A stretch of DNA of 64,000 nt from Flavobacterium sp. (GCA_016718345.1 JADKDN010000001.1:319001-383000); one strand, 5' to 3'; positions 48,026 through 57,623 are shown, numbered from the stretch's first letter. The notes: generated by a model from the letters alone, not told the origin. Translations and numbers: made by a program.

Positions 48026-49624
48026 ATGAATCAACCAATAAAAGTTATTATTCTAACCGACGGACAACAAGTAAAGAAATGGGTCGCGGATATTGTTGGT
48101 TTTGTCGCTAATTCCCCTCATTTTATTGTAAGTGGAGTTGTTGTAAATAATGGACAAAAGCATTCTAATTCCGCGTTGTTATATAGAGGACTACGCTTTT
48201 TAGACAGTAAGTTCTTCAAAGCGAAAAGTAATCCTTTTCAAACTGTGACTCTAAACTTAGATGCGAATTTAATTTATCCAACTACACCCATTCAAAAACA
48301 ATTTAGTGATTGGTTAGATGAAGATTGTCTTGCTTTTTTGAGAGAAAAACAACCCGATTTAATTTTGAGATTCGGTTTTAGAATTTTAAGAGGGCCCATC
48401 TTGTCCATGCCTAAGTTCGGTATATGGTCCTTACATCATGGTGATAATAAAGTAAATCGCGGAGGGCCACCAGGTTTTTGGGAAGTAGTGCAACAAGAGC
48501 CAATTTCTGGCGTTACACTGCAACAAATTACAGAGGATTTAGATGGTGGAAAAGTTATCGGTAGAGCTTTTACTAAGACCGATTTACTGTCGTTTCATAG
48601 AAATCAAGTCAACTTATTTGAGATTGGCGTTCGCCTTTTTGAAGAAAAATTAATTCGTTTGTCGAAGGGCGAATTAATAACTGAAAAGCAACCATTTGAT
48701 TTTTACAGCAATCCCCTTTTTAAAAATCCAGATAATAAAAAATCATTAAGTATTATTTTTCAATTTGGAATTCGAATCCTGAAACGAACTTTCGAAAATC
48801 TTTTTTTTGAAGAACAATGGATTATTAGTCATTCTAAAACAAATAATGCTGAAGAGTCTTTTTATAGATTCCAAAATTTAATTCCTCCTAAAGGTATAAG
48901 TTGGGCGGATCCATTTCCAGTTTATTACGATAATGAATTATGGCTCTTCGCAGAGGAAATTATTGGTAAAGGTTTAGGCAAAATAGTTTGTTTTAAATAT
49001 TCAAAGGAAGAGAAGCGCTTCGGGAATCCACAAACAGTGATACAAGAATCGTTTCATTTATCGTATCCTTTTGTTTTTCAGTATCAAAACACATGGTATA
49101 TGATGCCCGAAACAGGTGATTCAGGTAATGTAATCCTTTATAAATCCACATCATTTCCTTATAATTGGACGAAAGAAAAGACAGTTGTTGAAAACAAAAA
49201 AATGTATGATGCTACTCCATTTGAACACAATGGTAAATGGTATTGTTTTGCTTCAGAACGTTCCAAAGCTACATTAACTCCCAATGATTTATTACAACTT
49301 TACATTTTAGAAGATGGACCTTTAGGCTCGTGGAAAGAACACCCAGCAAGCCCCATAAAAATTGATGTTAGGGGTGGTCGTTCTGCTGGTAAAGTAATTA
49401 TCAAAGACGGAAGAACATTTCGACCCGCTCAGTTAGGAGCTCCTAAATATGGCTACGCCATTCAGGTATATGAGATTGTACATTTAGACGAATTCAAATA
49501 CGAAGAATGTTTAGTAGATACCATTTTTCCAGATTGGAGAAAAGAAAATTTAGCGACACATACTTTTAATCAAGCGAATGGTTGGCAATTTATCGATAGC
49601 CAACAATTGGTAAGGAAAATATAA
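48026..49624 (+). CDS. Fusion of a formyltransferase-like domain and a GINT1-like beta-propeller domain
   Basis: The first 250 residues of this 532-residue protein resemble folate-dependent formyltransferases, with DLILRFGFRILRG, FGIWSLHHGDNKVNRGGPPG at about 132-151 and ITEDLDGGKVIG. The usual catalytic N-x-H reads S-L-H here, so the asparagine is missing, while the histidine and the DG loop remain. From about residue 290 (GISWADPFPVYYDNELWLF) a repeat-rich domain follows (YPFVFQYQNTWYMMPETGDS, ATPFEHNGKWYCFASERSK). It resembles the N-terminal domain of plant glucosamine inositolphosphorylceramide transferase and GH43-like propellers. It may modify or bind a sugar. It ends three bases before a GT4 gene. 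Confidence 0.75.
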   Translation: MNQPIKVIILTDGQQVKKWVADIVGFVANSPHFIVSGVVVNNGQKHSNSALLYRGLRFLDSKFFKAKSNPFQTVTLNLDANLIYPTTPIQKQFSDWLDEDCLAFLREKQPDLILRFGFRILRGPILSMPKFGIWSLHHGDNKVNRGGPPGFWEVVQQEPISGVTLQQITEDLDGGKVIGRAFTKTDLLSFHRNQVNLFEIGVRLFEEKLIRLSKGELITEKQPFDFYSNPLFKNPDNKKSLSIIFQFGIRILKRTFENLFFEEQWIISHSKTNNAEESFYRFQNLIPPKGISWADPFPVYYDNELWLFAEEIIGKGLGKIVCFKYSKEEKRFGNPQTVIQESFHLSYPFVFQYQNTWYMMPETGDSGNVILYKSTSFPYNWTKEKTVVENKKMYDATPFEHNGKWYCFASERSKATLTPNDLLQLYILEDGPLGSWKEHPASPIKIDVRGGRSAGKVIIKDGRTFRPAQLGAPKYGYAIQVYEIVHLDEFKYEECLVDTIFPDWRKENLATHTFNQANGWQFIDSQQLVRKI

Positions 49625-49626
49625 AT

Positions 49627-50766
49627 ATGCGAATACTATTAGTCATTGATTCTTTTTTTACTGGTGGAGCAGAGTTCTCTACCTTAGAATTATTTAGTTA
49701 TTTAAAAGATAAAGGTGTAACTATTCTTATTTGCAAAACAAAAGAAATGCGTCCAGAATATCAACCAGAGGCTTTTGGATTAGACACTAACTTGATTCAA
49801 ACGCTACCGCAATTAGGATTCAAAGCAAAAAGAAAAGCATTACAAAACATTATTGCCGATTTTAAACCTGATATTATTCATTCGGTGCTATTTAATTCGA
49901 ATTTATTGGTTCGCACCATCAGAGTATTTGACAGTTCCTTCGTTCATATAGAAAGTTTAGTCAATCATACTTACAGTTCTAATCGTTTGAATGAACCTGG
50001 AGTTACAAAATATAAATTGGAGTTTTATAGATGGTTGGATCGATTTACTAGTTATTTCGGCACCGATCATTTTCATCCAAATGGATTTTCTGTAGCAGAA
50101 CATTATCAGAAGGCGCTTGGAATTTCTCCCAAAAAAATGACTGTAGTTCATCGAGGAAGAAGAGGAGAAAATTATGAAGTAGCTTCGATATCTAGAGATG
50201 AACTTGGAATTCCTGAAAATCAATTGCTATTGATTAATGTAGCTCGTCAGGAATACCAAAAAGGGCAAGACGTTCTTTTTGATGCGATTGGTCTTTTACC
50301 GAACAATGTTTTAGACAAAATCCATCTATTAATTGTAGGACGAGAAGGTAAAGCAACTCCGTCACTACAAAAACAAGTTAAAGAAAAAGGGATAAGCGCG
50401 TCCATCTCTTTTCTGGGACATAGAACAGATATTCCTGCACTTTTGAATAGCTCTGATATTTTTGTTTTTCCATCAAGATTTGAGGGACTTCCTGGTGTTT
50501 TAATTGAAGCAGAGGCCTCTGGTTTGCCAATTATTTGCACCCATTTATCGATGATGCTAGAGGTAGTACAAGTGAATGAAAATGCCTTAACATTTGAAAT
50601 AGATAACCCAATTCAACTGGCAGAGGCAATAGAAAAATTAGTGACTCAAGATGATTTGAGACATCGCTTTGCTAAAAAGAGTAAAGAGGTTTTTAAGGAG
50701 AATTTTCAAATTGAATCGGTACACCAAAAAATGTATGATTTGTATCAAAAATTGATTCAAAAATGA
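49627..50766 (+). CDS. GT4-family glycosyltransferase
   Basis: This intact 379-residue GT-B enzyme has LLVIDSFFTGGAEFSTLELF at about 4-23. VHRGRRGENYEVASISRDEL follows, then the donor-domain start LINVARQEYQKGQDVLFDA and FVFPSRFEGLPGVLIEAEAS, with the conserved glutamates at about 286-294. It is typical of GT4 capsule and LPS enzymes. Its stop overlaps the start of another GT4 gene by four bases, so the two are probably coupled. The sugar is unknown. Confidence 0.88.
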   Translation: MRILLVIDSFFTGGAEFSTLELFSYLKDKGVTILICKTKEMRPEYQPEAFGLDTNLIQTLPQLGFKAKRKALQNIIADFKPDIIHSVLFNSNLLVRTIRVFDSSFVHIESLVNHTYSSNRLNEPGVTKYKLEFYRWLDRFTSYFGTDHFHPNGFSVAEHYQKALGISPKKMTVVHRGRRGENYEVASISRDELGIPENQLLLINVARQEYQKGQDVLFDAIGLLPNNVLDKIHLLIVGREGKATPSLQKQVKEKGISASISFLGHRTDIPALLNSSDIFVFPSRFEGLPGVLIEAEASGLPIICTHLSMMLEVVQVNENALTFEIDNPIQLAEAIEKLVTQDDLRHRFAKKSKEVFKENFQIESVHQKMYDLYQKLIQK

Positions 50767-51845
50767 TTGTCTTTCAACTGATACAAAAACCACAGAAAAG
50801 AGGCGCGGAGATTTTTGCAGCCCAACTTTCTGAAAAATTACAAAAATTAGGACATAAAGTGGTACTAATTAGTTTATTTGAAGGAGTTTGTGATTTACCT
50901 TTTTCAGGCGAGATTATTCATTTGAATAGACCTTTATCAAAGCGTTGGTTTGATATTTCAGGTTGGAAAAAATTAGCACAATTAGTAAAAGAATACAGAC
51001 CCGATTTAGTGCAGTGTAATGCTGGAGATACACTAAAATTTGCGGTTTTGTCTAAGCTAATATTTGGCTGGAATTCTTCAATTGTAGCAAGGAATGCAAG
51101 TACTGTTAGTGGTTACATAAAATCAAAAAGCACAAAAAAGATTAATGAATTTCTTTATTCTAAAACAGATGCAATTATTTCGGTTTCTGAATATTCTAAA
51201 AAAGATTTGAATCAATTATTTCCAGCTACCAAAACTAAAACAACGGTAATTCCTATAGGTGTAGAGAATCAGATTATTCATAATGTTGATTGGAAAGAAG
51301 CTTCCAAAGCATCTTTTAATATCATTCATGTTGGAGGTTTTACTTTTGAAAAGAATCACAAAGGATTACTCAATATTTGGAAACTATTTTTAAAGGAACA
51401 ACCCGATGCCAAGCTACATCTTCTCGGAGATGGTCCTTTGCGACAAGAAATAGAGAGTTTAGTAGCTTTGGATGGTTTACAATCTTCGGTTGCTTTTTGT
51501 GGGTGGGTTGCTAATCCTCTTGATTATATTGCTAAAGCGGATGTGCTAGTACTACCAAGTATCATTGAAGGTTTGCCTGGAGTGCTTTTAGAAGCAATGT
51601 ATTGCAAAACAATAGTAGTTGCGAATAATGTAGGGGGTATCTCGGAAATTATAATACCTAATGAAACTGGATTCTTAGCGGAGAAAGGAGACGAGGAAGC
51701 ATTTGCATCACTAATGAAAAAAGCAATTGATTTAAATACTAATAATATTGCTAATCAAGCTTATAACTTAGTTGAAGAACATTTTAGCAATGATTACATT
51801 GCTCAACAATTTGAGAAGACCTATTTAAAAATAAATCAAAAGTAA
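50763..51845 (+). CDS. GT4-family glycosyltransferase
   Basis: The 360-residue product starts MIVFQLIQKPQKRGAEIFAA, with the acceptor-side RGAE loop. ARNASTVSGYIKSKSTKKIN follows, then NIIHVGGFTFEKNHKGLLNI, LGDGPLRQEIESLVALDG and the donor motif LVLPSIIEGLPGVLLEAMYC at about 262-281. It is intact and follows the previous GT4 gene with a four-base overlap. The next gene, an MBOAT acyltransferase, begins at the base after its stop, so the four genes from 48026 to 53294 form a tightly packed block. Confidence 0.88.
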   Translation: MIVFQLIQKPQKRGAEIFAAQLSEKLQKLGHKVVLISLFEGVCDLPFSGEIIHLNRPLSKRWFDISGWKKLAQLVKEYRPDLVQCNAGDTLKFAVLSKLIFGWNSSIVARNASTVSGYIKSKSTKKINEFLYSKTDAIISVSEYSKKDLNQLFPATKTKTTVIPIGVENQIIHNVDWKEASKASFNIIHVGGFTFEKNHKGLLNIWKLFLKEQPDAKLHLLGDGPLRQEIESLVALDGLQSSVAFCGWVANPLDYIAKADVLVLPSIIEGLPGVLLEAMYCKTIVVANNVGGISEIIIPNETGFLAEKGDEEAFASLMKKAIDLNTNNIANQAYNLVEEHFSNDYIAQQFEKTYLKINQK

Positions 51846-53294
51846 ATGTTATTTAACTCTTTAAATTTTGCTGTTTTCTTACCGATAGTTTTTATTCTCT
51901 ATTGGTTTGTAATGAACAGAAATTACAAACTTCAAAATATATTGCTTTTAGTTTCCAGCTATTTCTTTTATGCTTGTTGGGATTGGCGATTTTTATTTTT
52001 GTTGATTTTTTCTACGGTTTTAGATTATTACACAGGAATTAAAATGTCAGAAGCTCAAAATCAGACAAGTAAAAAATTTTGGTTTTGGCTTAGTATTTCT
52101 GTTAATTTAGGATTTTTAGGAGTTTTTAAGTATTACAATTTTTTTATTACTTCTTTTGCAGATGCTATTTCAAATTTTGGATTTCAGATTAACCCTTGGA
52201 CTTTAAAAGTAATTCTTCCAGTAGGAATTTCTTTCTATACTTTTCATGGACTTTCTTACGTGATTGATATTTATAAAGACAGGATAAAAGCTGAAAAAGA
52301 CTTTGTAGATTATTCTGTATTTGTCAGTTTTTTTCCATTGTTGGTTGCTGGTCCAATAGAGAGAGCAACGCATTTACTCCCGCAAATTCAGAAGAAGAGA
52401 ACTTTTAATTATGATGTTGCTGTTGATGGATTAAAACAAATTCTGTGGGGATTATTCAAGAAAGTAGTAATTGCAGATAATTGCGCCAAATTTGCAAATA
52501 TTATTTTTGATAATTATACAAACTATTCGGGTAGTACGCTTTTATTAGGTGCTGTTTTTTTTGCTTTTCAGATTTATGGTGATTTTTCTGGATATTCGGA
52601 TATAGCATTAGGAACCGCAAGGCTTTTTGGAATAGATTTATTAAGGAATTTTGCATTTCCATATTTTTCTAGAGATATAGCTGAATTTTGGAGACGTTGG
52701 CATATTTCATTGTCGACATGGTTTAGAGATTATTTATACATTCCATTAGGAGGTAGTAAAGGGGGCACTTGGATGAAAGTGAGAAATACATTTATAATTT
52801 TTTTGGTTAGTGGGTTTTGGCATGGTGCAAATTGGACTTTCATTGTATGGGGATTTCTAAATGCACTTTACATTATGCCTTCAATTATTTTTAATACTCA
52901 CAGAAATAATTTGAACATTGTTGCGCAAGGCAAGAATTGGCCAACATTTAGAGAGTTTTTATCAATAATAATTACTTTTTCGTTCACAGTTTTTGCTTGG
53001 ATTTTTTTCAGATCTAATACAATAGATCAAGCTTTTCATTATATTTTAGGAATATTCACTACTTCATTATTTAGCATCCCAGTTTTTAAATCGATGATGT
53101 TAAGTATTCCAACACTTATTTTACTTATTCTCTTTGTTTTAATAGAATGGAATGGTAGAGAAGAACAATATGCAATTGCAAAAATGTTTAATAGTAGGTC
53201 TAGGGGCTTTAGATGGGCTTTCTATTACTTAATTCTTATTGCATTGTTTGTGTTTGCAGGTTCAGATCAACAGTTTATTTATTTTCAATTTTAA
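51846..53294 (+). CDS. MBOAT-family membrane O-acyltransferase (AlgI/DltB-like)
   Basis: The 482-residue polytopic protein has the AlgI pattern. LFNSLNFAVFLPIVFILYW opens it, and LPVGISFYTFHGLSYVIDIY and FPLLVAGPIERATHLLPQI follow. DFSGYSDIALGTARLFGI and RRWHISLSTWFRDYLYIPLG come next, then the catalytic histidine in SGFWHGANWTFIVWG at about 326. Members pass acyl groups across the inner membrane for O-acetylation of exopolysaccharides. The gene after it encodes an SGNH-like protein, the usual partner that completes acetyl transfer in the periplasm. Confidence 0.93.
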   Translation: MLFNSLNFAVFLPIVFILYWFVMNRNYKLQNILLLVSSYFFYACWDWRFLFLLIFSTVLDYYTGIKMSEAQNQTSKKFWFWLSISVNLGFLGVFKYYNFFITSFADAISNFGFQINPWTLKVILPVGISFYTFHGLSYVIDIYKDRIKAEKDFVDYSVFVSFFPLLVAGPIERATHLLPQIQKKRTFNYDVAVDGLKQILWGLFKKVVIADNCAKFANIIFDNYTNYSGSTLLLGAVFFAFQIYGDFSGYSDIALGTARLFGIDLLRNFAFPYFSRDIAEFWRRWHISLSTWFRDYLYIPLGGSKGGTWMKVRNTFIIFLVSGFWHGANWTFIVWGFLNALYIMPSIIFNTHRNNLNIVAQGKNWPTFREFLSIIITFSFTVFAWIFFRSNTIDQAFHYILGIFTTSLFSIPVFKSMMLSIPTLILLILFVLIEWNGREEQYAIAKMFNSRSRGFRWAFYYLILIALFVFAGSDQQFIYFQF

Positions 53295-53296
53295 GT

Positions 53297-54271
53297 ATGA
53301 AAAGATTCATAAAATATTTCTTATTTTTTACAGTTCCAATATTTTTATTTTCATACTTCATAGATATTTTTTTATCAAATTATTTGAAAAAATCTAATAA
53401 AGATGCATTTGGAGAATTTTCTACTTGGAATGATTTATATGATGGAAAAATTAATTCTGATGTAGTTATCTATGGTAGCTCTAGGGCATGGAGACATATA
53501 AATCCAACAATGATTGAAGATAGTTTACATATTTCTGCATATAATTTAGGAATTGATGGTCATAACTTTTGGTTACAAAATTTAAGACATACTATTCTTT
53601 TAGAAAAAAATAAAACCCCAAAATTAATTATATATTCACTTGATTTATTTACTCTAAAAAAGAATAAAGATTTATATAATTCAGAACAGTTTTTACCTTA
53701 TATGCTGTGGAATAGAAAAATTAAGGAAGCCACAATTGGTTACAATGGATTTAATTCATTGGACTATGAGATTCCATTAATCAGATATTATGGTAAATAT
53801 TTCGAGATTATTAAAGCAGGATATTTATTTATCAATCCTCAACGCAATAAAATCAAAAGGGTAAAAGGATATCAAGGTCAAGAAGAGTCTTGGAATTCTG
53901 ATTTTGATAAAGTAAAATCAAGAATGAAAAGTTTAGAGATTCCACTAGATAAAAAAACTATTATATTATTTGATAGATTTCTAAAAGAATGTAAGAGCCA
54001 AAAAATAGAAATTATATTTGTATATAGTCCTGAATATATAGAAGGACAGAGATTTGTTAAAAATAAATTTCAAATAATATCTATATATAGAAAGTTTAGT
54101 AAGAAGTATAACATACCTTTTTATGATTATTCTAATGATTCGATGTCATATAAAAAAGAATACTTCTACAATGCCCTTCATCTCAATAAAACGGGAGCAG
54201 AATTGTTTACAAGCAGACTTATTGATACGCTCAAAAGTACGAATCTTGTAAAGACATTAATTAAAAATTAA
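53297..54271 (+). CDS. SGNH-hydrolase-like protein, MBOAT partner
   Basis: I chose ATG 53297 (MKRFIKYFLFFTVPIFLFSY), which gives 324 residues with one N-terminal membrane anchor. The longer reading from 53213 lies inside the MBOAT gene. DVVIYGSSRAWRHINPTMIE at about 56-75 carries the GxS nucleophile of SGNH enzymes, and YNLGIDGHNFW gives the Gly/Asn blocks. Near the end, YNALHLNKTGAELF has the catalytic histidine, but the usual D-x-x-H aspartate is asparagine. It probably accepts acetyl from the MBOAT protein and passes it to the glycan, as AlgX/AlgJ do. Two bases separate the genes. Confidence 0.75.
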   Translation: MKRFIKYFLFFTVPIFLFSYFIDIFLSNYLKKSNKDAFGEFSTWNDLYDGKINSDVVIYGSSRAWRHINPTMIEDSLHISAYNLGIDGHNFWLQNLRHTILLEKNKTPKLIIYSLDLFTLKKNKDLYNSEQFLPYMLWNRKIKEATIGYNGFNSLDYEIPLIRYYGKYFEIIKAGYLFINPQRNKIKRVKGYQGQEESWNSDFDKVKSRMKSLEIPLDKKTIILFDRFLKECKSQKIEIIFVYSPEYIEGQRFVKNKFQIISIYRKFSKKYNIPFYDYSNDSMSYKKEYFYNALHLNKTGAELFTSRLIDTLKSTNLVKTLIKN

Positions 54272-54285
54272 TTAAAAATTAATTA
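54257..54285 (+). repeat. Tandem 11-base repeat across a stop codon
   Basis: TTAATTAAAAA occurs twice in a row (54257-54267, 54268-54278) followed by TTAATTA (54279-54285). It covers the last codons and TAA of the SGNH gene. Slippage by one unit would change the end of that protein. It could also be random low-complexity AT sequence. Confidence 0.6.
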
Positions 54286-54350
54286 TAAAATAAACAGAAA
54301 AATTGTAATCAAAGCCTTAAAACTAAACCAAAGTAGGGATAGTAATAATT

Positions 54351-55466
54351 ATGGAAAAAATTAAAGTACTTCATATTATCAAATCACTTGGTCGTGGAGG
54401 AGCAGAAATGTTATTGCCAGAGACATTAAAGCAACACAATCAAGAGCAATTTGAATTTCACTATATTTATTTTTTACCTTGGAAAAATCAATTAGTTGAA
54501 ACTATAGAAAAAGCAGGAGGGAAAGTGACTTGTTTTCCTGCTAAAAACAATATTCAATTGATATTATATTTTTCGAATATCATAAAATATTGCAAAGAGA
54601 ATCAAATACAAATTATACATGCTCACTTACCTTGGGCTGGTTTCTTGAGTAGATTAGTACATATATTAACTAAAATCCCAGTTATATATACCGAACACAA
54701 TTTACAAGAAAGGTATCATTCTATAACCAAGTACATTAATAAATGGACATTTAATTTCCAAACTCTTGCTATTGGAGTTTCTAATGATGTTACTCAATCC
54801 ATACAAAAAAATATACTTCCCAAGATAGCATGCAAAACAGTTCTCAATGGAGTAAATACAAAAAGTTTTGTACGATTGAATGGTGAAGAACGAATGACCA
54901 TTAGAAAACAATTTGGAATTCCAGAAGATGCAATAGTCGTTGGAACAACTGCTGTTTTTCGTTTTCAAAAACGTTTAGATAAATGGATGGAAATAATGCA
55001 AACCGCTACTGATAAAAATCCAAATATTTACGGAATAGTTATTGGTGCTGGAATTTTGGAGGAGGAAATTAAAGCCAAACATAAAGAGTTGAATTTAGAA
55101 TCGAAAGTATTTTTTGCGGGTTTGCAATCTCATGTTAAACCTTATTATGAAGCGATGGACATTTTTATGATGTGCTCTTCTTTTGAGGGTTTACCGATAG
55201 CTTTACTTGAAGCAATGAGTATGAACTGTGCAATAGTTTCTACAAATGCGGGAGGAATCAAAGAAGTACTCCGTCATGAAATAGATGGTCTTATGGTTGA
55301 TGTTGATGATTGGGAAAAGCTCTCAATTTCGATCTTGGAATTAGCTGAAAATCCTGCTAAAATGTTTCATTTACAATCTAAGGCTAGAAGTAGAGTCGAA
55401 GCCTCTTTTAGTATAGGTGTTATGGTTAAAGAACTAGAAACTTTATATCTAACTCATAAAATATGA
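54351..55466 (+). CDS. GT4-family glycosyltransferase
   Basis: The 371-residue enzyme has VLHIIKSLGRGGAEMLLPET at about 5-24, IIHAHLPWAGFLSRLVHILT and YTEHNLQERYHSITKYINKW. TTAVFRFQKRLDKWMEIMQ opens the donor domain and FMMCSSFEGLPIALLEAMSM at about 271-290 is its donor motif. It is intact. Its stop overlaps the next gene by four bases. The 79 bases before it hold the AT-rich tandem repeat and nothing else I can support, so a new translation start but probably the same transcript. Confidence 0.88.
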   Translation: MEKIKVLHIIKSLGRGGAEMLLPETLKQHNQEQFEFHYIYFLPWKNQLVETIEKAGGKVTCFPAKNNIQLILYFSNIIKYCKENQIQIIHAHLPWAGFLSRLVHILTKIPVIYTEHNLQERYHSITKYINKWTFNFQTLAIGVSNDVTQSIQKNILPKIACKTVLNGVNTKSFVRLNGEERMTIRKQFGIPEDAIVVGTTAVFRFQKRLDKWMEIMQTATDKNPNIYGIVIGAGILEEEIKAKHKELNLESKVFFAGLQSHVKPYYEAMDIFMMCSSFEGLPIALLEAMSMNCAIVSTNAGGIKEVLRHEIDGLMVDVDDWEKLSISILELAENPAKMFHLQSKARSRVEASFSIGVMVKELETLYLTHKI

Positions 55467-56404
55467 TAGTAAAACAAGCTTCTGTAAATGATATTCCTGA
55501 TATTGTTGAATTACTAAAATCGAGTTTGGGAGAAAGTTTAATTAAAAAGTCTTCTATTGTTTGGAATTTCAAGCATGTGGACAATCCTTTTGGTTTTTCC
55601 TATGTTTTAGTTGCAACTGAAAAAGAATCGTTTGTAGGAGTAAGGGCTCTTATGAAATGGAATTGGCAATTAGAGAACCAAGTTTGGGTTGCATACAGAG
55701 CAGTTGATACAGCAACTCATCCTGATTTTCAAGGGAAAGGAATTTTTAAAAAGCTTACTTTACAAGCACTAGAAGATGTTGAAAAAGAGCAAGAAACTTT
55801 TGTATTTAATACACCTAACGATAAAAGTCGTCCAGGATATTTAAAAATGGGTTGGGTCATAGTCGATGCTTTACCCATTTCAATTGTACCAACAATACCA
55901 TATTTTTTCCTTTCTATTTTTAGAAAAAAAGGGTTAAAAACTAACCAAATTCAAGCCGTAAGATTAGATGAACTTTGTAAAGGGTATAATCATGTTTTGT
56001 CGGAAAAAAAAGTCATCTTTACACCGAAGTCGACAGCATATTTGAAATGGCGTTTTGAAGAGAATCCCATGCAAAAATATCACGTAGTTTCTACTAATGA
56101 TTGGTATATTGCAATGTATATAAAAGAACATCGTTTTTTTAAAGAGTTAAGAATAGTTGAAATTATTAGTACCAACAAGAATGGACATGAAAAGGAGATA
56201 CGAAATACTATAATAGATTATGCTATTCAAAATAGATGTTGGATCGCTACATTGGCAGATAAAGATTTATTTAAGCTTAAGCTGTATGGTAAATTCGGGC
56301 CAAAATTGACATTTAAGTCACTTACAAAAGATGCTTTTTTTGTAAACAAAGCTCTTAATATTAATACTTGGAAATATAGTTTAGGAGACTTAGAATTGTT
56401 TTAG
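55463..56404 (+). CDS. GNAT-family acetyltransferase, two-domain
   Basis: The 313-residue protein opens MIVKQASVNDIPDIVELLKS. VAYRAVDTATHPDFQGKGIF at about 75-94 carries the acetyl-CoA pyrophosphate loop (QGKGIF), and NTPNDKSRPGYLKMGWV is also typical. The second half (STAYLKWRFEENPMQKYHVV) looks like a degenerate second GNAT domain, as in Eis-type proteins. It lies between a GT4 gene and a polymerase-like membrane protein and overlaps the first, so N- or O-acylation of the glycan or its precursor is likely. The substrate is unknown. Confidence 0.78.
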   Translation: MIVKQASVNDIPDIVELLKSSLGESLIKKSSIVWNFKHVDNPFGFSYVLVATEKESFVGVRALMKWNWQLENQVWVAYRAVDTATHPDFQGKGIFKKLTLQALEDVEKEQETFVFNTPNDKSRPGYLKMGWVIVDALPISIVPTIPYFFLSIFRKKGLKTNQIQAVRLDELCKGYNHVLSEKKVIFTPKSTAYLKWRFEENPMQKYHVVSTNDWYIAMYIKEHRFFKELRIVEIISTNKNGHEKEIRNTIIDYAIQNRCWIATLADKDLFKLKLYGKFGPKLTFKSLTKDAFFVNKALNINTWKYSLGDLELF

Positions 56405-57607
56405 ATGATAAATTTTGATTTTCTTATTGTTTTTATCTTACTTTTTGGAATAAATCGAATATTATTGGTTCAATTGTCAAAAAAGTATTCTTTTTTTGAT
56501 AGGAGTTTAATGAACAAGTTGTATTGGTATCATCTTCTTTTTTTTATAATTTACTACATATATGGGCTGTTCAATAACTCGGATTCATTACAATATTATG
56601 CAGTTGCAGTTTATAATATTGAAGGCGATTGGTCTCAACTTTTTTATACTGGTACAAGGTTCATAAGTTTTTGTGCCTTACCTTTTATAAATATAGGTCT
56701 TTCTTATTTTTCTTTAATGCTTATTTATGCATGGATGGGTTATATTGGCTTTGTATTTGCCTACCTTTATTTTAAAGAAAATATTCCCATAGATGTAAAA
56801 GTTTTTGGCCGATTTGATTTGCTTACCCTTCTATTGTTTTTACCAAATATGCATTTTTGGACGGCATCTTTAGGTAAAGGCTCAATGATTTTTATGGGGT
56901 TGATGCTATTTACTCAAGCTATTAAATTTCCACAAAAAAGAATAGTAGGCCTTGTTCTAGGTGCCTTTTTTATTTATATGGTGAGACCACATGTTATGCT
57001 TTTTGTTTTGGTAGGGGTCATGATAGGAATTTTAACCGGAAGGGGAAAAATTAGCACAGGAATAAAAGTTCTAGTCTTACTAGCCTCAATAGGGTTTTTA
57101 GCAGCAGCGAGCAGTTCTATTTTAGCGGTTGCTAAATTGGAAAATTCTGAAAATGTTGTAGATGATTTTCAACAGTTTACTGAAGCAAGTGCAGAAAGAC
57201 TTGAATCATCGGCCGATTCCGGTGTTTCTATGGCTAACTATCCATTGCCCTTAAAATTGTTTACTTTTTGGTTTCGCCCTTTGTTCATTGACTCACTGGG
57301 AATTGTCGGTCTTTTTAGTTCGGCTGAAAACTTAATTTATTTATTGTTATTCGCAAAAATATTTAATAGACGTTTTTCACGATTCATATTAAGAGCACCA
57401 TATATGGTTAAGATGTCAGCTATTGTTTTCTTATTATCTTCATTTGCACTAACATTTGTTATGTCTAATTTAGGAATTATAATGCGACAAAAATCAATGG
57501 TGATGTATTTTGGATTCTTTGTGATTTATTATTTCTTGGCTCAAGAAAAGTGGCAACAAATTAAGAAAGATAAACAAAGAATCAATTCTATGTCTGTTTC
57601 TGTCTAA
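56405..57607 (+). CDS. Polytopic membrane protein, putative Wzy/EpsG-like polymerase (paralogue A)
   Basis: The 400-residue protein has about ten membrane segments. LFNNSDSLQYYAVAVYN lies in the first outer loop, FLPNMHFWTASLGKGSMIFM at about 145-164 and YMVRPHVMLFVLVGVMIG at about 188-205. The membrane protein at 58617 shares these blocks (LPNMHFWT, GKxxxxFxGL, RPHxxM), so the two are paralogues on either side of a deacetylase gene. Layout and context suggest an O-antigen or EpsG-like polymerase, but the family is not established here. It begins at the base after the GNAT stop. Confidence 0.65.
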   Translation: MINFDFLIVFILLFGINRILLVQLSKKYSFFDRSLMNKLYWYHLLFFIIYYIYGLFNNSDSLQYYAVAVYNIEGDWSQLFYTGTRFISFCALPFINIGLSYFSLMLIYAWMGYIGFVFAYLYFKENIPIDVKVFGRFDLLTLLLFLPNMHFWTASLGKGSMIFMGLMLFTQAIKFPQKRIVGLVLGAFFIYMVRPHVMLFVLVGVMIGILTGRGKISTGIKVLVLLASIGFLAAASSSILAVAKLENSENVVDDFQQFTEASAERLESSADSGVSMANYPLPLKLFTFWFRPLFIDSLGIVGLFSSAENLIYLLLFAKIFNRRFSRFILRAPYMVKMSAIVFLLSSFALTFVMSNLGIIMRQKSMVMYFGFFVIYYFLAQEKWQQIKKDKQRINSMSVSV

Positions 57608-57623
57608 CTAAATTTAAAGAAAT

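Noticed and set aside
53213..53296. An upstream extension of the SGNH gene.
   Set aside because: It lies inside the MBOAT gene in another frame. ATG 53297 gives a normal N-terminal membrane anchor.
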